The notes under the pieces: generated by a model
Databases searched by the model: none
What the model was told of the DNA's origin: nothing
What the model saw: the letters and a program-made list of their open reading frames with translations, nothing else
Source: CAZUHB01 sp964620445
GTDB lineage: Bacteria > Planctomycetota > B15-G4 > CAYZWU01
Length of the DNA stretch: 64,000 nt
NCBI GenBank assembly: GCA_964620445.1
Contig: CAZUHB010000011.1
Location: forward strand, 67,401-131,400
Direction of reading: 5' to 3'
Shown: positions 34,264 to 42,097 of the stretch, in pieces
How positions within the stretch are numbered: the stretch's first letter is position 1
Layout of the letters: each line of letters opens with the position of its first letter
Program-made: the position numbers and the translations under genes

Positions 34264-35427
34264 ATGCAGAAATTGTCAGTCACATCCATGATCGAAGCGG
34301 GCGTTCATTTCGGGCATCGAGTGAGTCGATGGAATCCCCGCATGGCGAAGTACATCTACGGCAAGCGCAACCTGATCCATATCATCAATCTGAAGGAGAC
34401 GGTGCGCGGTCTGGCCAGGGCCTGTCATTTCGTTTCACGGCTCGCGGCCTCGGGCCAGCAGGTCGTTTTCGTTGGCACGAAGCGCCAGATCAAGGAAGTC
34501 ATCGAAACGGGTGCCAGGCAGTGCTCCATGCCTTTCGTGACCGAGCGCTGGCTGGGCGGGACATTGACCAACTTCCAGACCATTCACGGCCGCCTGAAAC
34601 ACCTCGAAAACCTCGAGGAAATGGAATCTTCAGGCAAGATGGAGCTGTACAGCAAGAAGATGCAGGCTTCCCTGCAGCGCGAACTGAGCCGCATCAAGAA
34701 GAACCTCGACGGGATCCGCGAACTGCATCGCCTTCCGGGCGCGCTCGTGGTGGTCGATCCTTCCAACGAGAACATTGCCGTGAAGGAAGCCAACAAGCTC
34801 GGCATCCCGGTGATTGCCGTTCTCGATACCGATTGCAATCCTGAAGAGGTGGATATTCCGATTCCGGCCAACGACGATGCGATCCGGTCGGTGGAATTGA
34901 TCCTCGAGCCGATGATCAAGGCGGTGAACGAGGGCAAGGCCAATTTCAGCGAACAGGCGGCCATGGAAGCGCGTGCCGCTCAAGAGGGCGAGCAGTATCA
35001 GCTCGCGTCCCAGCTCCGGCGGCAGCAGATGCAGGCCGCCCGCGCCGGTCGAGGCGGCGGTGGAAAACCGAGACCTGGCGGACGCGGTCCTGGCGGTCCC
35101 GGTGGACGCGGCCCTGGTGGCCCTGGCGGACGTGGCCCTGGCGGCCCTGGCGGTCGGGGACCGGCTCCGCGGCCGGACGCGAAAGCAGTACCGGCTCCAG
35201 CCGCAGCCGCGCCCGCGGAAACTCCTGCGACCCCGGCTCCTGCAGCAGCGGCGCCTCCGGCGGCTGCAACTCCTGCACCTGAAGCGACACCGGCTCCCGT
35301 GCCTGCACCGGCTCCCGAACCCGCACCGGCTCCCGAACCCGCACCGGCTCCTGAGCCCGCGCCGGCTCCTGAGCCCGCGCCTGCAGATCCGGCGCCGGAA
35401 GCGGACTCCGCTGAAAAAACGGAGTAA
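34264..35427 (+). CDS. rpsB: 30S ribosomal protein S2 with RGG and Ala-Pro tail
   Basis: Residues 1 to about 255 are a normal S2 (M-I-E-A-G-V-H-F-G-H-R, R-W-N-P-R-M, F-V-T-E-R-W-L-G-G-T-L-T-N-F, D-P-S-N-E-N-I-A-V-K-E-A). Then come about 130 extra residues: a Gly/Arg/Pro block built from repeated G-G-R-G-P-G-G-P units, then an Ala/Pro block with repeated A-P-E-P. These are probably disordered; the Arg-Gly part could contact RNA. The gene opens the rpsB-tsf-pyrH-frr set, the usual bacterial order. Confidence 0.96.
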   Translation: MQKLSVTSMIEAGVHFGHRVSRWNPRMAKYIYGKRNLIHIINLKETVRGLARACHFVSRLAASGQQVVFVGTKRQIKEVIETGARQCSMPFVTERWLGGTLTNFQTIHGRLKHLENLEEMESSGKMELYSKKMQASLQRELSRIKKNLDGIRELHRLPGALVVVDPSNENIAVKEANKLGIPVIAVLDTDCNPEEVDIPIPANDDAIRSVELILEPMIKAVNEGKANFSEQAAMEARAAQEGEQYQLASQLRRQQMQAARAGRGGGGKPRPGGRGPGGPGGRGPGGPGGRGPGGPGGRGPAPRPDAKAVPAPAAAAPAETPATPAPAAAAPPAAATPAPEATPAPVPAPAPEPAPAPEPAPAPEPAPAPEPAPADPAPEADSAEKTE

Positions 35428-35590
35428 CCTTCGACGTGGGTCGAAATTTTTCACTGCCGGCATAGAGGCTGGCGACCACTTTCAAGAAACGTGCAAGAGA
35501 ATCGTGCTCCGAGCGGGCACGCGTAGAACATAAATAGATTGATCTTGGAAATAACTCCCTGGAGTGCTGCACGAAAGGATTGAAAGAGCG

Positions 35591-36178
35591 ATGACGATTG
35601 ATGCCAAGCTGGTGAAGACCCTCAGGGACAAGACCGGCGCCCCCATGATGGATTGCAAGGAAGCGATCGCCGAGTCTGACGGGGATCTCGAAAAGGCTTC
35701 GGAGTATCTCAGGAAGAAAGGACTTCAGACCGCCGACAAGAAGGCTGCTCGCGAGACGAGCGAGGGGCTGGTGGGTTCGTACATCCATCACAATGGTCTG
35801 GTCGGTGTTCTTGTCGAGGTCAACTGCGAGACCGATTTCGTGGCCCGCGGTGACGATTTCCAGGCTTTCGTCAAGGACCTGGGACAGCACATCGCGGCGG
35901 CCAATCCGCTCTACCTGAATCCCGAAGAGGTTCCGGCCGAAGTGCTCGACAAGGAGCGCGAGATCATCAAGGCCCAGATCACGGGCAAGCCGGACAACAT
36001 CGTGGACAAGATCGTCGAGGGTAAGCTGAACAAGTACTACCAGGAGACGTGCCTGCTCCATCAGCTCTTCGTCAAGGACGACTCGAAAACGATCGAGCAG
36101 CTCCTGCGGGAACTGATCGGCAAGCTGGGCGAGAACATGAAGATCAGGCGTTTCGCCCGCTTCAACATCAAGGAATAA
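35591..36178 (+). CDS. tsf: Elongation factor Ts
   Basis: EF-Ts recharges EF-Tu with GTP. At 195 residues it is the short form with a single core subdomain. It has the UBA-like N-terminus (L-V-K-T-L-R-D-K-T-G-A-P-M-M-D-C-K-E-A), the T-D-F-V-A motif that inserts into EF-Tu (N-C-E-T-D-F-V-A-R) and the C-terminal coiled coil. ATG at 35591 with AAAGGA upstream; the nine residues before it are excluded. It lies about 160 nt after rpsB. Confidence 0.95.
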   Translation: MTIDAKLVKTLRDKTGAPMMDCKEAIAESDGDLEKASEYLRKKGLQTADKKAARETSEGLVGSYIHHNGLVGVLVEVNCETDFVARGDDFQAFVKDLGQHIAAANPLYLNPEEVPAEVLDKEREIIKAQITGKPDNIVDKIVEGKLNKYYQETCLLHQLFVKDDSKTIEQLLRELIGKLGENMKIRRFARFNIKE

Positions 36179-36209
36179 GGCGCCTCGATCTCGAGGGAGG
36201 GGTTCGGTG

Positions 36210-36911
36210 ATGCGTTACAAGCGTGTCGTACTCAAGGTGAGCGGTGAAGCGATGTGCCGTCCGGGCGAGGGTGGGCTCGACAAGTCTCGGATCGAGTTCG
36301 TGGCGCGCGAGATCATCGCTGCCGCGGCCGAGGGCGCCGAGCTCGGACTCGTGGTAGGGGGCGGCAACATCCTGCGCGGAGCCGCGGTGGGGGACGCCTT
36401 CACGCGGGTGGCGGCCGATCAAATGGGCATGCTGGGAACGATCATCAACGGGATGGCGCTCCGCGATACGATCAAGCGGCTCGGCGGCAAGGTCGAGATT
36501 CGCGCGGCCGTGGCGATTCCGGGAGTGGTGGACAAGTTCCGCGCCGAGGAAGTGTGCGAATTGCTGGACGAAGGCTCGGCCGTTGTATTTGCCGGCGGCA
36601 CGGGGAATCCCTTCTTCTCGACCGACACGGCCTGCGCGCTGCGCTGCTGCGAGATCGAGGCGGACGTGATGCTCAAGGCCACCAAGGTGGACGGCGTCTA
36701 CTCCGATGATCCGGTGACCAATCCCGATGCGCGGCGGTTCGAGAAACTGACCTATCACGACGTGCTCGACAAGAGCCTCGGCGTGATGGATCTCACCGCG
36801 GTGGAGCTCTGCCGGACCAAGAAAATTCCCATTCTTGTGTTTGACTTTCTCAAGCCTGGGAATATCGTCAAGGCAGTCACAGGCGAACCGATTGGAACAG
36901 TCATTTCGTGA
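36210..36911 (+). CDS. pyrH: Uridylate kinase
   Basis: PyrH phosphorylates UMP to UDP. The 233-residue protein shows the amino-acid-kinase-fold motifs V-L-K-V-S-G-E-A, V-V-G-G-G-N-I-L-R-G, the D-Q-M-G-M-L-G-T-I-I-N-G block, F-A-G-G-T-G-N-P-F-F-S-T-D and K-A-T-K-V-D-G-V-Y. ATG at 36210 with GGGAGGGG upstream; a GTG one codon earlier is an alternative. The next gene, frr, starts 13 nt after the stop. Confidence 0.97.
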   Translation: MRYKRVVLKVSGEAMCRPGEGGLDKSRIEFVAREIIAAAAEGAELGLVVGGGNILRGAAVGDAFTRVAADQMGMLGTIINGMALRDTIKRLGGKVEIRAAVAIPGVVDKFRAEEVCELLDEGSAVVFAGGTGNPFFSTDTACALRCCEIEADVMLKATKVDGVYSDDPVTNPDARRFEKLTYHDVLDKSLGVMDLTAVELCRTKKIPILVFDFLKPGNIVKAVTGEPIGTVIS

Positions 36912-36924
36912 AAGAAGGTGTTCG

Positions 36925-37482
36925 ATGTACGACGAAATTCTCGCCGAGTGCAAGGAGAAGATGACGAAGGCCGTGGAACACTTCGGCAACGAGGTGAAAG
37001 GGCTGCGCTCGGGCCGCGCCACCCCGGCTCTCGTGGAAAACATCAAGGTCGAGTACTACGGCAGCAAGATGCCCCTCAATCAGGTTGCGTCGATCTCGGT
37101 GCCCGATCCCCGTTCGATCGTGGTCAAACCTTTTGATGTGAGCTCGATCAAGGAGATCGAGAAGGCGATCCAGCTCTCCGAGGTGGGAATCAACCCCCAG
37201 AACGACGGCAAGATCGTACGCCTCCAGATCCCCATGTTCTCCGAAGAGCAGCGCCAGAAGCTGGTCGGACGCGTCAAGGACATCGCCGAGCAGAGCCGCG
37301 TCACCCTGAGAAACATCCGGCGGGATTCGATCAAGACTGCCGAAGGTGCCAAGAAGGACTCGGCCCTCACCGAGGACGACCTCAAGTCGATCAAGGACGA
37401 GATCCAGGACGTTCTCAAGGAGAACGAAAAGGAAGTGGACACGATCCTCGAATCGAAGAGCAAGGAGATCATGGAAGTCTGA
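36925..37482 (+). CDS. frr: Ribosome recycling factor
   Basis: RRF splits post-termination ribosomes together with EF-G. The 185-residue protein has the normal length and signature blocks: L-R-S-G-R-A-T-P-A-L-V, the Y-Y-G-S-K-M-P-L-N-Q-V-A loop, R-S-I-V-V-K-P-F-D and V-T-L-R-N-I-R-R-D. The ATG at 36925 has AGAAGGTG upstream; the longer open frame overlapping pyrH is spurious. tRNA-Lys follows 36 nt downstream, probably on the same transcript. Confidence 0.97.
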   Translation: MYDEILAECKEKMTKAVEHFGNEVKGLRSGRATPALVENIKVEYYGSKMPLNQVASISVPDPRSIVVKPFDVSSIKEIEKAIQLSEVGINPQNDGKIVRLQIPMFSEEQRQKLVGRVKDIAEQSRVTLRNIRRDSIKTAEGAKKDSALTEDDLKSIKDEIQDVLKENEKEVDTILESKSKEIMEV

Positions 37483-37518
37483 ATCGCGTCGACGGACGCG
37501 CGCTTTTGAAAAACAAGT

Positions 37519-37594
37519 GGGGGCATAGCTCAGGCGGTAGAGCAACTGCCTTTTAAGCAGTGGGTCGGGGGTTCGAATCCTCCTGCCCCCACCA
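37519..37594 (+). tRNA. tRNA-Lys (anticodon TTT)
   Basis: Complete cloverleaf: acceptor GGGGGCA pairs with TGCCCCC, discriminator A, encoded CCA. The D-arm is GCTC..GAGC. The anticodon stem ACTGC/GCAGT closes a CTTTTAA loop with anticodon TTT, and the T-arm carries GTTCGAATC. It has no obvious promoter of its own and probably reads through from frr. Confidence 0.97.
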
Positions 37595-37600
37595 GAACAA

Positions 37601-37638
37601 GAAAGAACGGGAGTGTCACGACTCCCGTTCTTTCTTTG
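37601..37638 (+). terminator. Terminator after tRNA-Lys
   Basis: A 14-bp perfect stem (37601-37614 with 37621-37634) with a 6-nt loop, the 3' arm ending in TTCTTTCTTT. It closes the rpsB-tsf-pyrH-frr-tRNA unit. Confidence 0.85.
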
Positions 37639-37958
37639 CACGAGGAGAAGCAGCAGAACCGGCACACCGGTCATCACTCCACCAGCACGAACCTGATCAG
37701 AAACCCACGATCGGCCGCCGTGCAATGTCTCTTACCTGAAACTCTTACCTGCGACCGCCCCGACATCGCCACGCCTGCTCCCCAGCAGATAAGATGAATA
37801 AAAAAAGTATTTCCCATGGATTTGCAGGAAATAGGAGTTATTAGAAATTATTAACCTATTAATTAAGCAGATTTTTCCGAGTTCGCACCGGATTCAGTCG
37901 GTTGGCACTTAGTCGGGCTCCATACTTTTTCGTCTCTGTTCCATCAAGGAGGAAAACG
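37639..37958. other. AT-rich intergenic region
   Basis: About 320 bases without a gene, turning strongly AT-rich at 37790-37870. It marks the switch from the housekeeping block to the exported-protein region and should contain the promoter of the next gene. No box pair stands out. Confidence 0.5.
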
Positions 37959-38825
37959 ATGGCATCACCCAATGTCACCAAGGGAATGATTCTACTCTCG
38001 CTTTTCACGGTCGTCGCGATCGCGCTTGTCGTGGGCTATACCTCCACCGCGAAATCCGCACCCTCTCCCTGCCCCGCGCCGCAGAGCCACTATTTTTCCG
38101 AGAGGTGCTCCGGGTGCCACACCAACGACAGCGTGACCTGCAATGGTTGTCACAATCACGGCAACCAGTTCTTGACCGCGATGCCGAACAAATCCTCCTA
38201 CGCACCGGGCGAGGAAGTGGTAATCACTCTTTCCGGTGGAACCCAGACCGGGTGGGTCAGGGGAATGCTCGACGACATGAACGGCACGGAGGTCGACCGC
38301 AAGACAGGCCCCACACTCATGGGCAATGACGGCGGACCGATGATCGAGTTCCCCGTGGAGCTGAAGGGTCGGGCGCCCGGAAATTCGGGTGCCCACGTCT
38401 GGACCGCCAAGTACTTCGGCAACGCAAACGGCGCCGGGCATTCCGCGATCGACGTGCCGGTGACGATCCACGTGGGATCCACGTCCGACATCGTCGCCGA
38501 CGTCATCCCTTCGACATCGCCCCTCTTCTTTCCCGCCTCCGGCGGAACGATCAACTGCACCGTCGAACTGGAGAACACGACCGCAGCGTCGGTCACCTTC
38601 CACGCGGCGGTCTACGTGCGGATGCCAAGCGGCATGAACTTCGGCCCGATCGTTGGCTGGGTGCCCGTGACCCTTCCGGGCGGTGCCGTGATCAGCCCGC
38701 CCCTGACGGTCAACCTTCCGGGCGGCGCCCCGACAGGAGTCTACTCGTTCATCGTTTACGTCGCCGATTTTTCGACGATGACCCTGATCGATGCCGATTC
38801 GTTCGATTTCATCAAGCAGCCGTAA
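37959..38825 (+). CDS. Exported protein with two CXXCH haem motifs
   Basis: The 288-residue product begins after AAGGAGG and has a signal peptide or anchor (about 9-28). Two c-type haem attachment motifs follow close together, C-S-G-C-H at 50-54 and C-N-G-C-H at 61-65, set among several histidines (H44, H67). From about residue 75 the protein is an Ig/reelin-like beta domain (Y-A-P-G-E-E-V-V-I-T-L-S-G-G), then a second beta domain of about 110 residues (I-P-S-T-S-P-L-F-F-P-A-S-G-G-T-I) ending at the stop. It is probably a small dihaem surface or periplasmic electron-transfer protein. No family name is certain. It fits the redox flavour of the selenoprotein-candidate genes downstream. Confidence 0.75.
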   Translation: MASPNVTKGMILLSLFTVVAIALVVGYTSTAKSAPSPCPAPQSHYFSERCSGCHTNDSVTCNGCHNHGNQFLTAMPNKSSYAPGEEVVITLSGGTQTGWVRGMLDDMNGTEVDRKTGPTLMGNDGGPMIEFPVELKGRAPGNSGAHVWTAKYFGNANGAGHSAIDVPVTIHVGSTSDIVADVIPSTSPLFFPASGGTINCTVELENTTAASVTFHAAVYVRMPSGMNFGPIVGWVPVTLPGGAVISPPLTVNLPGGAPTGVYSFIVYVADFSTMTLIDADSFDFIKQP

Positions 38826-38983
38826 TCGGAAAAACAGAGGATTCCGTCTCCGTCCCGGCTGGTCGGTTCGAAATAGGTTTTGATCGCCGCTCGATCCGTG
38901 GTTTCATCGAAAGAGGCGGGCCGCTCGAAGCGGTCCCGTCTCGTGGCGTGAAAAGTCCTTTTCAGCCTGACGGAGGTGGATCG

Positions 38984-40327
38984 ATGAGACTCTGGCTCCA
39001 ATTCGTCCTCATCACAGGAACCTATCTGTCGTCGCTGTCCGCCATGGGCAGCGACGTTTTTATCGACTCCGATCGGGATGAAAACCTCACCGATCTCGAC
39101 ACGAGGGTGATCGAGACGCTCACCGATCGGATCGAATCGGGCCGGCTCGTCTTCCACTATCGCGCCGGGGACTGGCCCGATGAGCAGCTCCGCGCCGATG
39201 TGAAAGCCAACGTGGACGCGTTCGGCGAGCTCGAGACGCTCCTCGACATGAAATTCACCGGCCGCGCACACCTCTTTCTCTATCGCGACGTGGTCCAGAT
39301 GGAGGAGCTGACCGGTTCAGGCACGTTCGCCTTTGCCACGGGCGCATTCAGCATTCACCAGGTGCGCGACTTTCGCGGTGTTCACGAACTGGCCCATCTC
39401 TTCGCGCTCCAGTTCCCAGCACATCCCGATCGATTCAGCGATCCCTTCGTGGTCGAGGGTCTCGCCACCGGGCTGAGCGAATTCGAGAGCGGCGCGCCCC
39501 TTCACGCCTGGTGTGCGACCTACGCGCGCCTTGGGTGCCTGCCCGGGCTGTGGGATTTGCGCCGCACATTCCCGGACGGAGCACCCGCCGGCGTGCACCC
39601 CTACCACGTGGCCGGCTCCTTCGTGCGGTTCCTGATCGAGACGTACGGCATCGGCAAGGTCAAACGCTGGTACGTGAACGCCCTCGAGGCCGAGGTCGTG
39701 TTCGAACGCAACTTCGTCCGTCTCGAATGGGACTGGCTCTCGATGCTCTCGGCGCTCGACGTCGATCTTTCCCACGAGCAGGTCGTCTTGAAACGGATCG
39801 GGGGCGGCCGGGAACGGTTGCCCGAAAGCCTGGCAGCGATCAAAGGCGACCAGCTCTTCGACGGCCTTAACCTCGAGGGGTGGAAAGCGTCCGGGCCGGA
39901 CGAATGGTCGGCCCGGGGAGGTCTCATCTCCGGTCGCCGCAAAGGGCCGTGGAGCGTGTTGCGCCGGCCGATCGATCCGGCCGCGCAGGTCGGTCTGCGC
40001 GTCCGTTTCCGTCTGGTCGAGGGGCGGGCCTTCAAGCTCGTGTTTTTTGACGCCGAGGGGAAGGCCGCCGAGGCAATCTTCGCCGCCTACGCCAGCTTCA
40101 TGACGGCCGGCGAAGGATTCGCGGGCGATGAGAACCTGAAGATCAGAGAAGGATTCTGGAACAACGCTCTCTTCTTGAACGACCGGGGCCGGGGGCGGCT
40201 CTACCTCAACTGCACGTTGCTCTTCGACATGGAGGACGTCTTTACCCCCGGGACCGTTGCGATCGGTCTCGGGATCGAGGAGGGCGCGGTCGAGGTCGCC
40301 GCCGTGGAGCTCATCGATCTGAAATAG
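38984..40327 (+). CDS. Exported gluzincin-like metalloprotease with C-terminal sugar-binding-like domain
   Basis: The 447-residue protein has a signal peptide (about 1-22). A domain follows with a zinc motif H-E-L-A-H at residues 134-138 and a downstream E-G-L-A (V-V-E-G-L-A-T-G-L) that supplies the third ligand. This pattern is like the peptidase-MA/DUF1570 gluzincins. From about 285 a second domain starts with Q-L-F-D-G-L-N-L-E-G-W-K, the opening signature of DUF1080/LamG-like jelly-roll domains found in sugar-active proteins, and runs to the end. The pairing suggests a secreted or periplasmic enzyme; substrate unknown. The ATG at 38984 follows GGAGGTGG. Confidence 0.7.
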   Translation: MRLWLQFVLITGTYLSSLSAMGSDVFIDSDRDENLTDLDTRVIETLTDRIESGRLVFHYRAGDWPDEQLRADVKANVDAFGELETLLDMKFTGRAHLFLYRDVVQMEELTGSGTFAFATGAFSIHQVRDFRGVHELAHLFALQFPAHPDRFSDPFVVEGLATGLSEFESGAPLHAWCATYARLGCLPGLWDLRRTFPDGAPAGVHPYHVAGSFVRFLIETYGIGKVKRWYVNALEAEVVFERNFVRLEWDWLSMLSALDVDLSHEQVVLKRIGGGRERLPESLAAIKGDQLFDGLNLEGWKASGPDEWSARGGLISGRRKGPWSVLRRPIDPAAQVGLRVRFRLVEGRAFKLVFFDAEGKAAEAIFAAYASFMTAGEGFAGDENLKIREGFWNNALFLNDRGRGRLYLNCTLLFDMEDVFTPGTVAIGLGIEEGAVEVAAVELIDLK

Positions 40328-40361
40328 CCGCGCCTCCCGGGATTCCCCTGTCCCATTTCTG

Positions 40362-40390
40362 TTGACGACCCCCGGGCGCCTTCATAAGCT
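40362..40390 (+). promoter_or_regulatory. Candidate promoter of the Trx-PDZ gene
   Basis: TTGACG at 40362-40367 and TAAGCT at 40385-40390 with a 17-nt spacer, 36 nt before the start at 40426. The -35 box and spacer resemble the TTGACC-17 promoters of the two tRNA genes in this window; the -10 box is weaker. Confidence 0.4.
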
Positions 40391-40425
40391 CGATTCAGCC
40401 ATCATGAAGACATGGAGGAGACAGC

Positions 40426-41991
40426 ATGCGTCGATCCTCGAAAACCTCTCTCGGAACGTTGGTCTCTCTCGGAATTCTCAGCCTGCTCGCCGCCGCGGGA
40501 TCGATCCCGGACGGGTGCGCTTTCGACGAGGTGATCTTCGGCAAACAACTTCTGGGGCCGACCATCACCGAAGACGACTGCCGCGGCCGGGTCACGGTCT
40601 TCTTCGTCTGGGGGATCACATGACCGATCTCCACCGGGAGTTTCCCGGCAATGGGCAAGATCGCTGCGCGATACACCGAGAAGGGCCTGCTCGTCGTGGG
40701 CGTTCACGTGACGCGCCGGCCGAGAATCAGGGAGAACAACATCGTCTACGCCCTGGAGCATCTCAAACCGAACTTTCCCGTCATCGACACGGCCTGGGTG
40801 GGCCAGACTCCCGTCTCGCACTTGCCCTGGGTGGCGGTCTTCGACCACGAGGGCGAAAGGATCTACGCCGGCAGGTTCGATCGGATCGGCCAGATCGTGG
40901 AGGATGCCCTCGCCCGCGCGCCGCACCCGGTCGTGGGCGGACCGTACGGGGAGCTCGGCCAGCTCGCGTCCGAGATCGCCGCTGACAGGGCCGGGCTGGG
41001 CGGCCATCTGCACGCGCTCCGGCAACGGCTCGCCGCGGGCGGCGACGAAGGCGCTCGGCTCGAAGAGGTGCGCGCCCTGCTCGAATCGATCGAGAACTAC
41101 GGCTACGGCCGCGCGGAGAAGATCATCACCGGAATCCCCAATCCCGCCGAGGCCGCTCCGGCTCTCAGATCGCTGGCCGCCCGCTTCGAGGGAGATGTCA
41201 TCGGCGAACTGGTCTCGTTGATCGCCGACTCGATCGAGTCCGCTCCCCGGATCGAGAAGGAGAGGATCGCACTCGGAGCACTGGTCGAGGCGCGCGCCCT
41301 CTTCCGCAAGATACCGCCTGCGGGAACGTACGCCTACAATCTCGAATACACCCCGGTCACGGACAGGGACCGGCTCGCCGAGAGAGAGCGGCTGATCGCC
41401 CGGTACTCGGAATCGCTCGAAAAGATCGCCGACACCCACCGAACCACCTGCGCGGCGGCCGCGGCGCGCGACCTGCTCGAAGAGATTCTCCCCCGCGCCG
41501 GGGACCGGGAAGCCGGGGAGGAGGCGGACGGCGATCTGGTCGACGCGGCGGAACGGATCATGAATGAGTTCCATGAGATCGGGAGCGGGCTGAGCCGCGA
41601 AAGGGCAAAAGAGCTCGGCACACAGCTCAGGGAGATCTCCCGCGAGGTGGGCGCCCAGACAGGACTCGCGCGCGAGATCCGCTCATTCATGCGCGACGAG
41701 GAGTGGAGCTTCGAAGGGCCGGCGATGCCCGACTTCCTCATCGACGCGGTCCACGAAGGGCCGGGTATCGCGGTGCGCACCGTCTTCGGCCACGGTTGTG
41801 CGCAGAGGGCGGGCCTCGAGGCGGGGGATCTGATCATCGGCGGCGACGGGGAGAGGATCGTGGACTTCCGCGGGTTTTACCGGCACCTCGCGAACTGCAG
41901 GCCCGGCCAGCGCGTCTCTCTACTCGTTCAGAAGGGACCGAGCGCGGAGCCCGGCACGGTGGAGCTCGTTCTCGGCCGCCGTCTCCGCTAG
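40426..41991 (+). CDS. Candidate selenoprotein: exported thioredoxin-like protein with PDZ domain (in-frame TGA at codon 66)
   Basis: Two open frames (40426-40623 and onward from 40624) are in the same phase, split only by TGA at 40621-40623. Read through, the 521-residue product has a signal peptide (about 1-25) and a redoxin strand V-T-V-F-F-V-W-G-I-T, then the TGA residue, then P-I-S-T-G-S-F-P-A-M. A second strand L-L-V-V-G-V-H-V and a cis-Pro segment L-P-W-V-A-V-F-D-H-E-G complete a thioredoxin fold. The TGA sits exactly at the catalytic cysteine, so selenocysteine (U-P-I-S, no resolving Cys) is the likeliest reading. A helical region (about 160-420) and a C-terminal PDZ domain (A-G-L-E-A-G-D-L-I-I-G-G) follow. 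GGAGG precedes the ATG. Alternatives are a nonsense mutation from TGC/TGT or a sequencing error; an automated annotation would split the gene. Confidence 0.75.
40625..40663 (+). promoter_or_regulatory. SECIS-like stem-loop after TGA of the Trx-PDZ gene
   Basis: Directly after the TGA, CGATCT (40625-40630) pairs with AGATCG (40658-40663). Inside it CCGGG (40634-40638) pairs with CCCGG (40644-40648), leaving an AGTTT loop at 40639-40643. The apical loop begins 16 nt after the TGA and has G at its second position. Hairpin size, loop distance and loop G agree with bacterial SECIS elements as generally described. The pairing is seen; SelB binding is inferred. Confidence 0.6.
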
Positions 41992-42097
41992 CTCCGACCG
42001 GCGATGCAATGACCTTCGTTTGGAATAGAGCGGAACAGAAAGGCGCTTCGCCTGTTTAGAGAAGCCCGGAGTCTCGCCCTGCAAACAAGGATCACAG

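Noticed and set aside
40624..41991. Treating 40426-40623 and 40651-41991 as two separate genes or a pseudogene
   Set aside because: Same phase, single TGA exactly at the redox cysteine, intact downstream domains and a SECIS-like hairpin make one recoded gene the better explanation. An ATG at 40651 has no ribosome site and would cut the thioredoxin fold in half.
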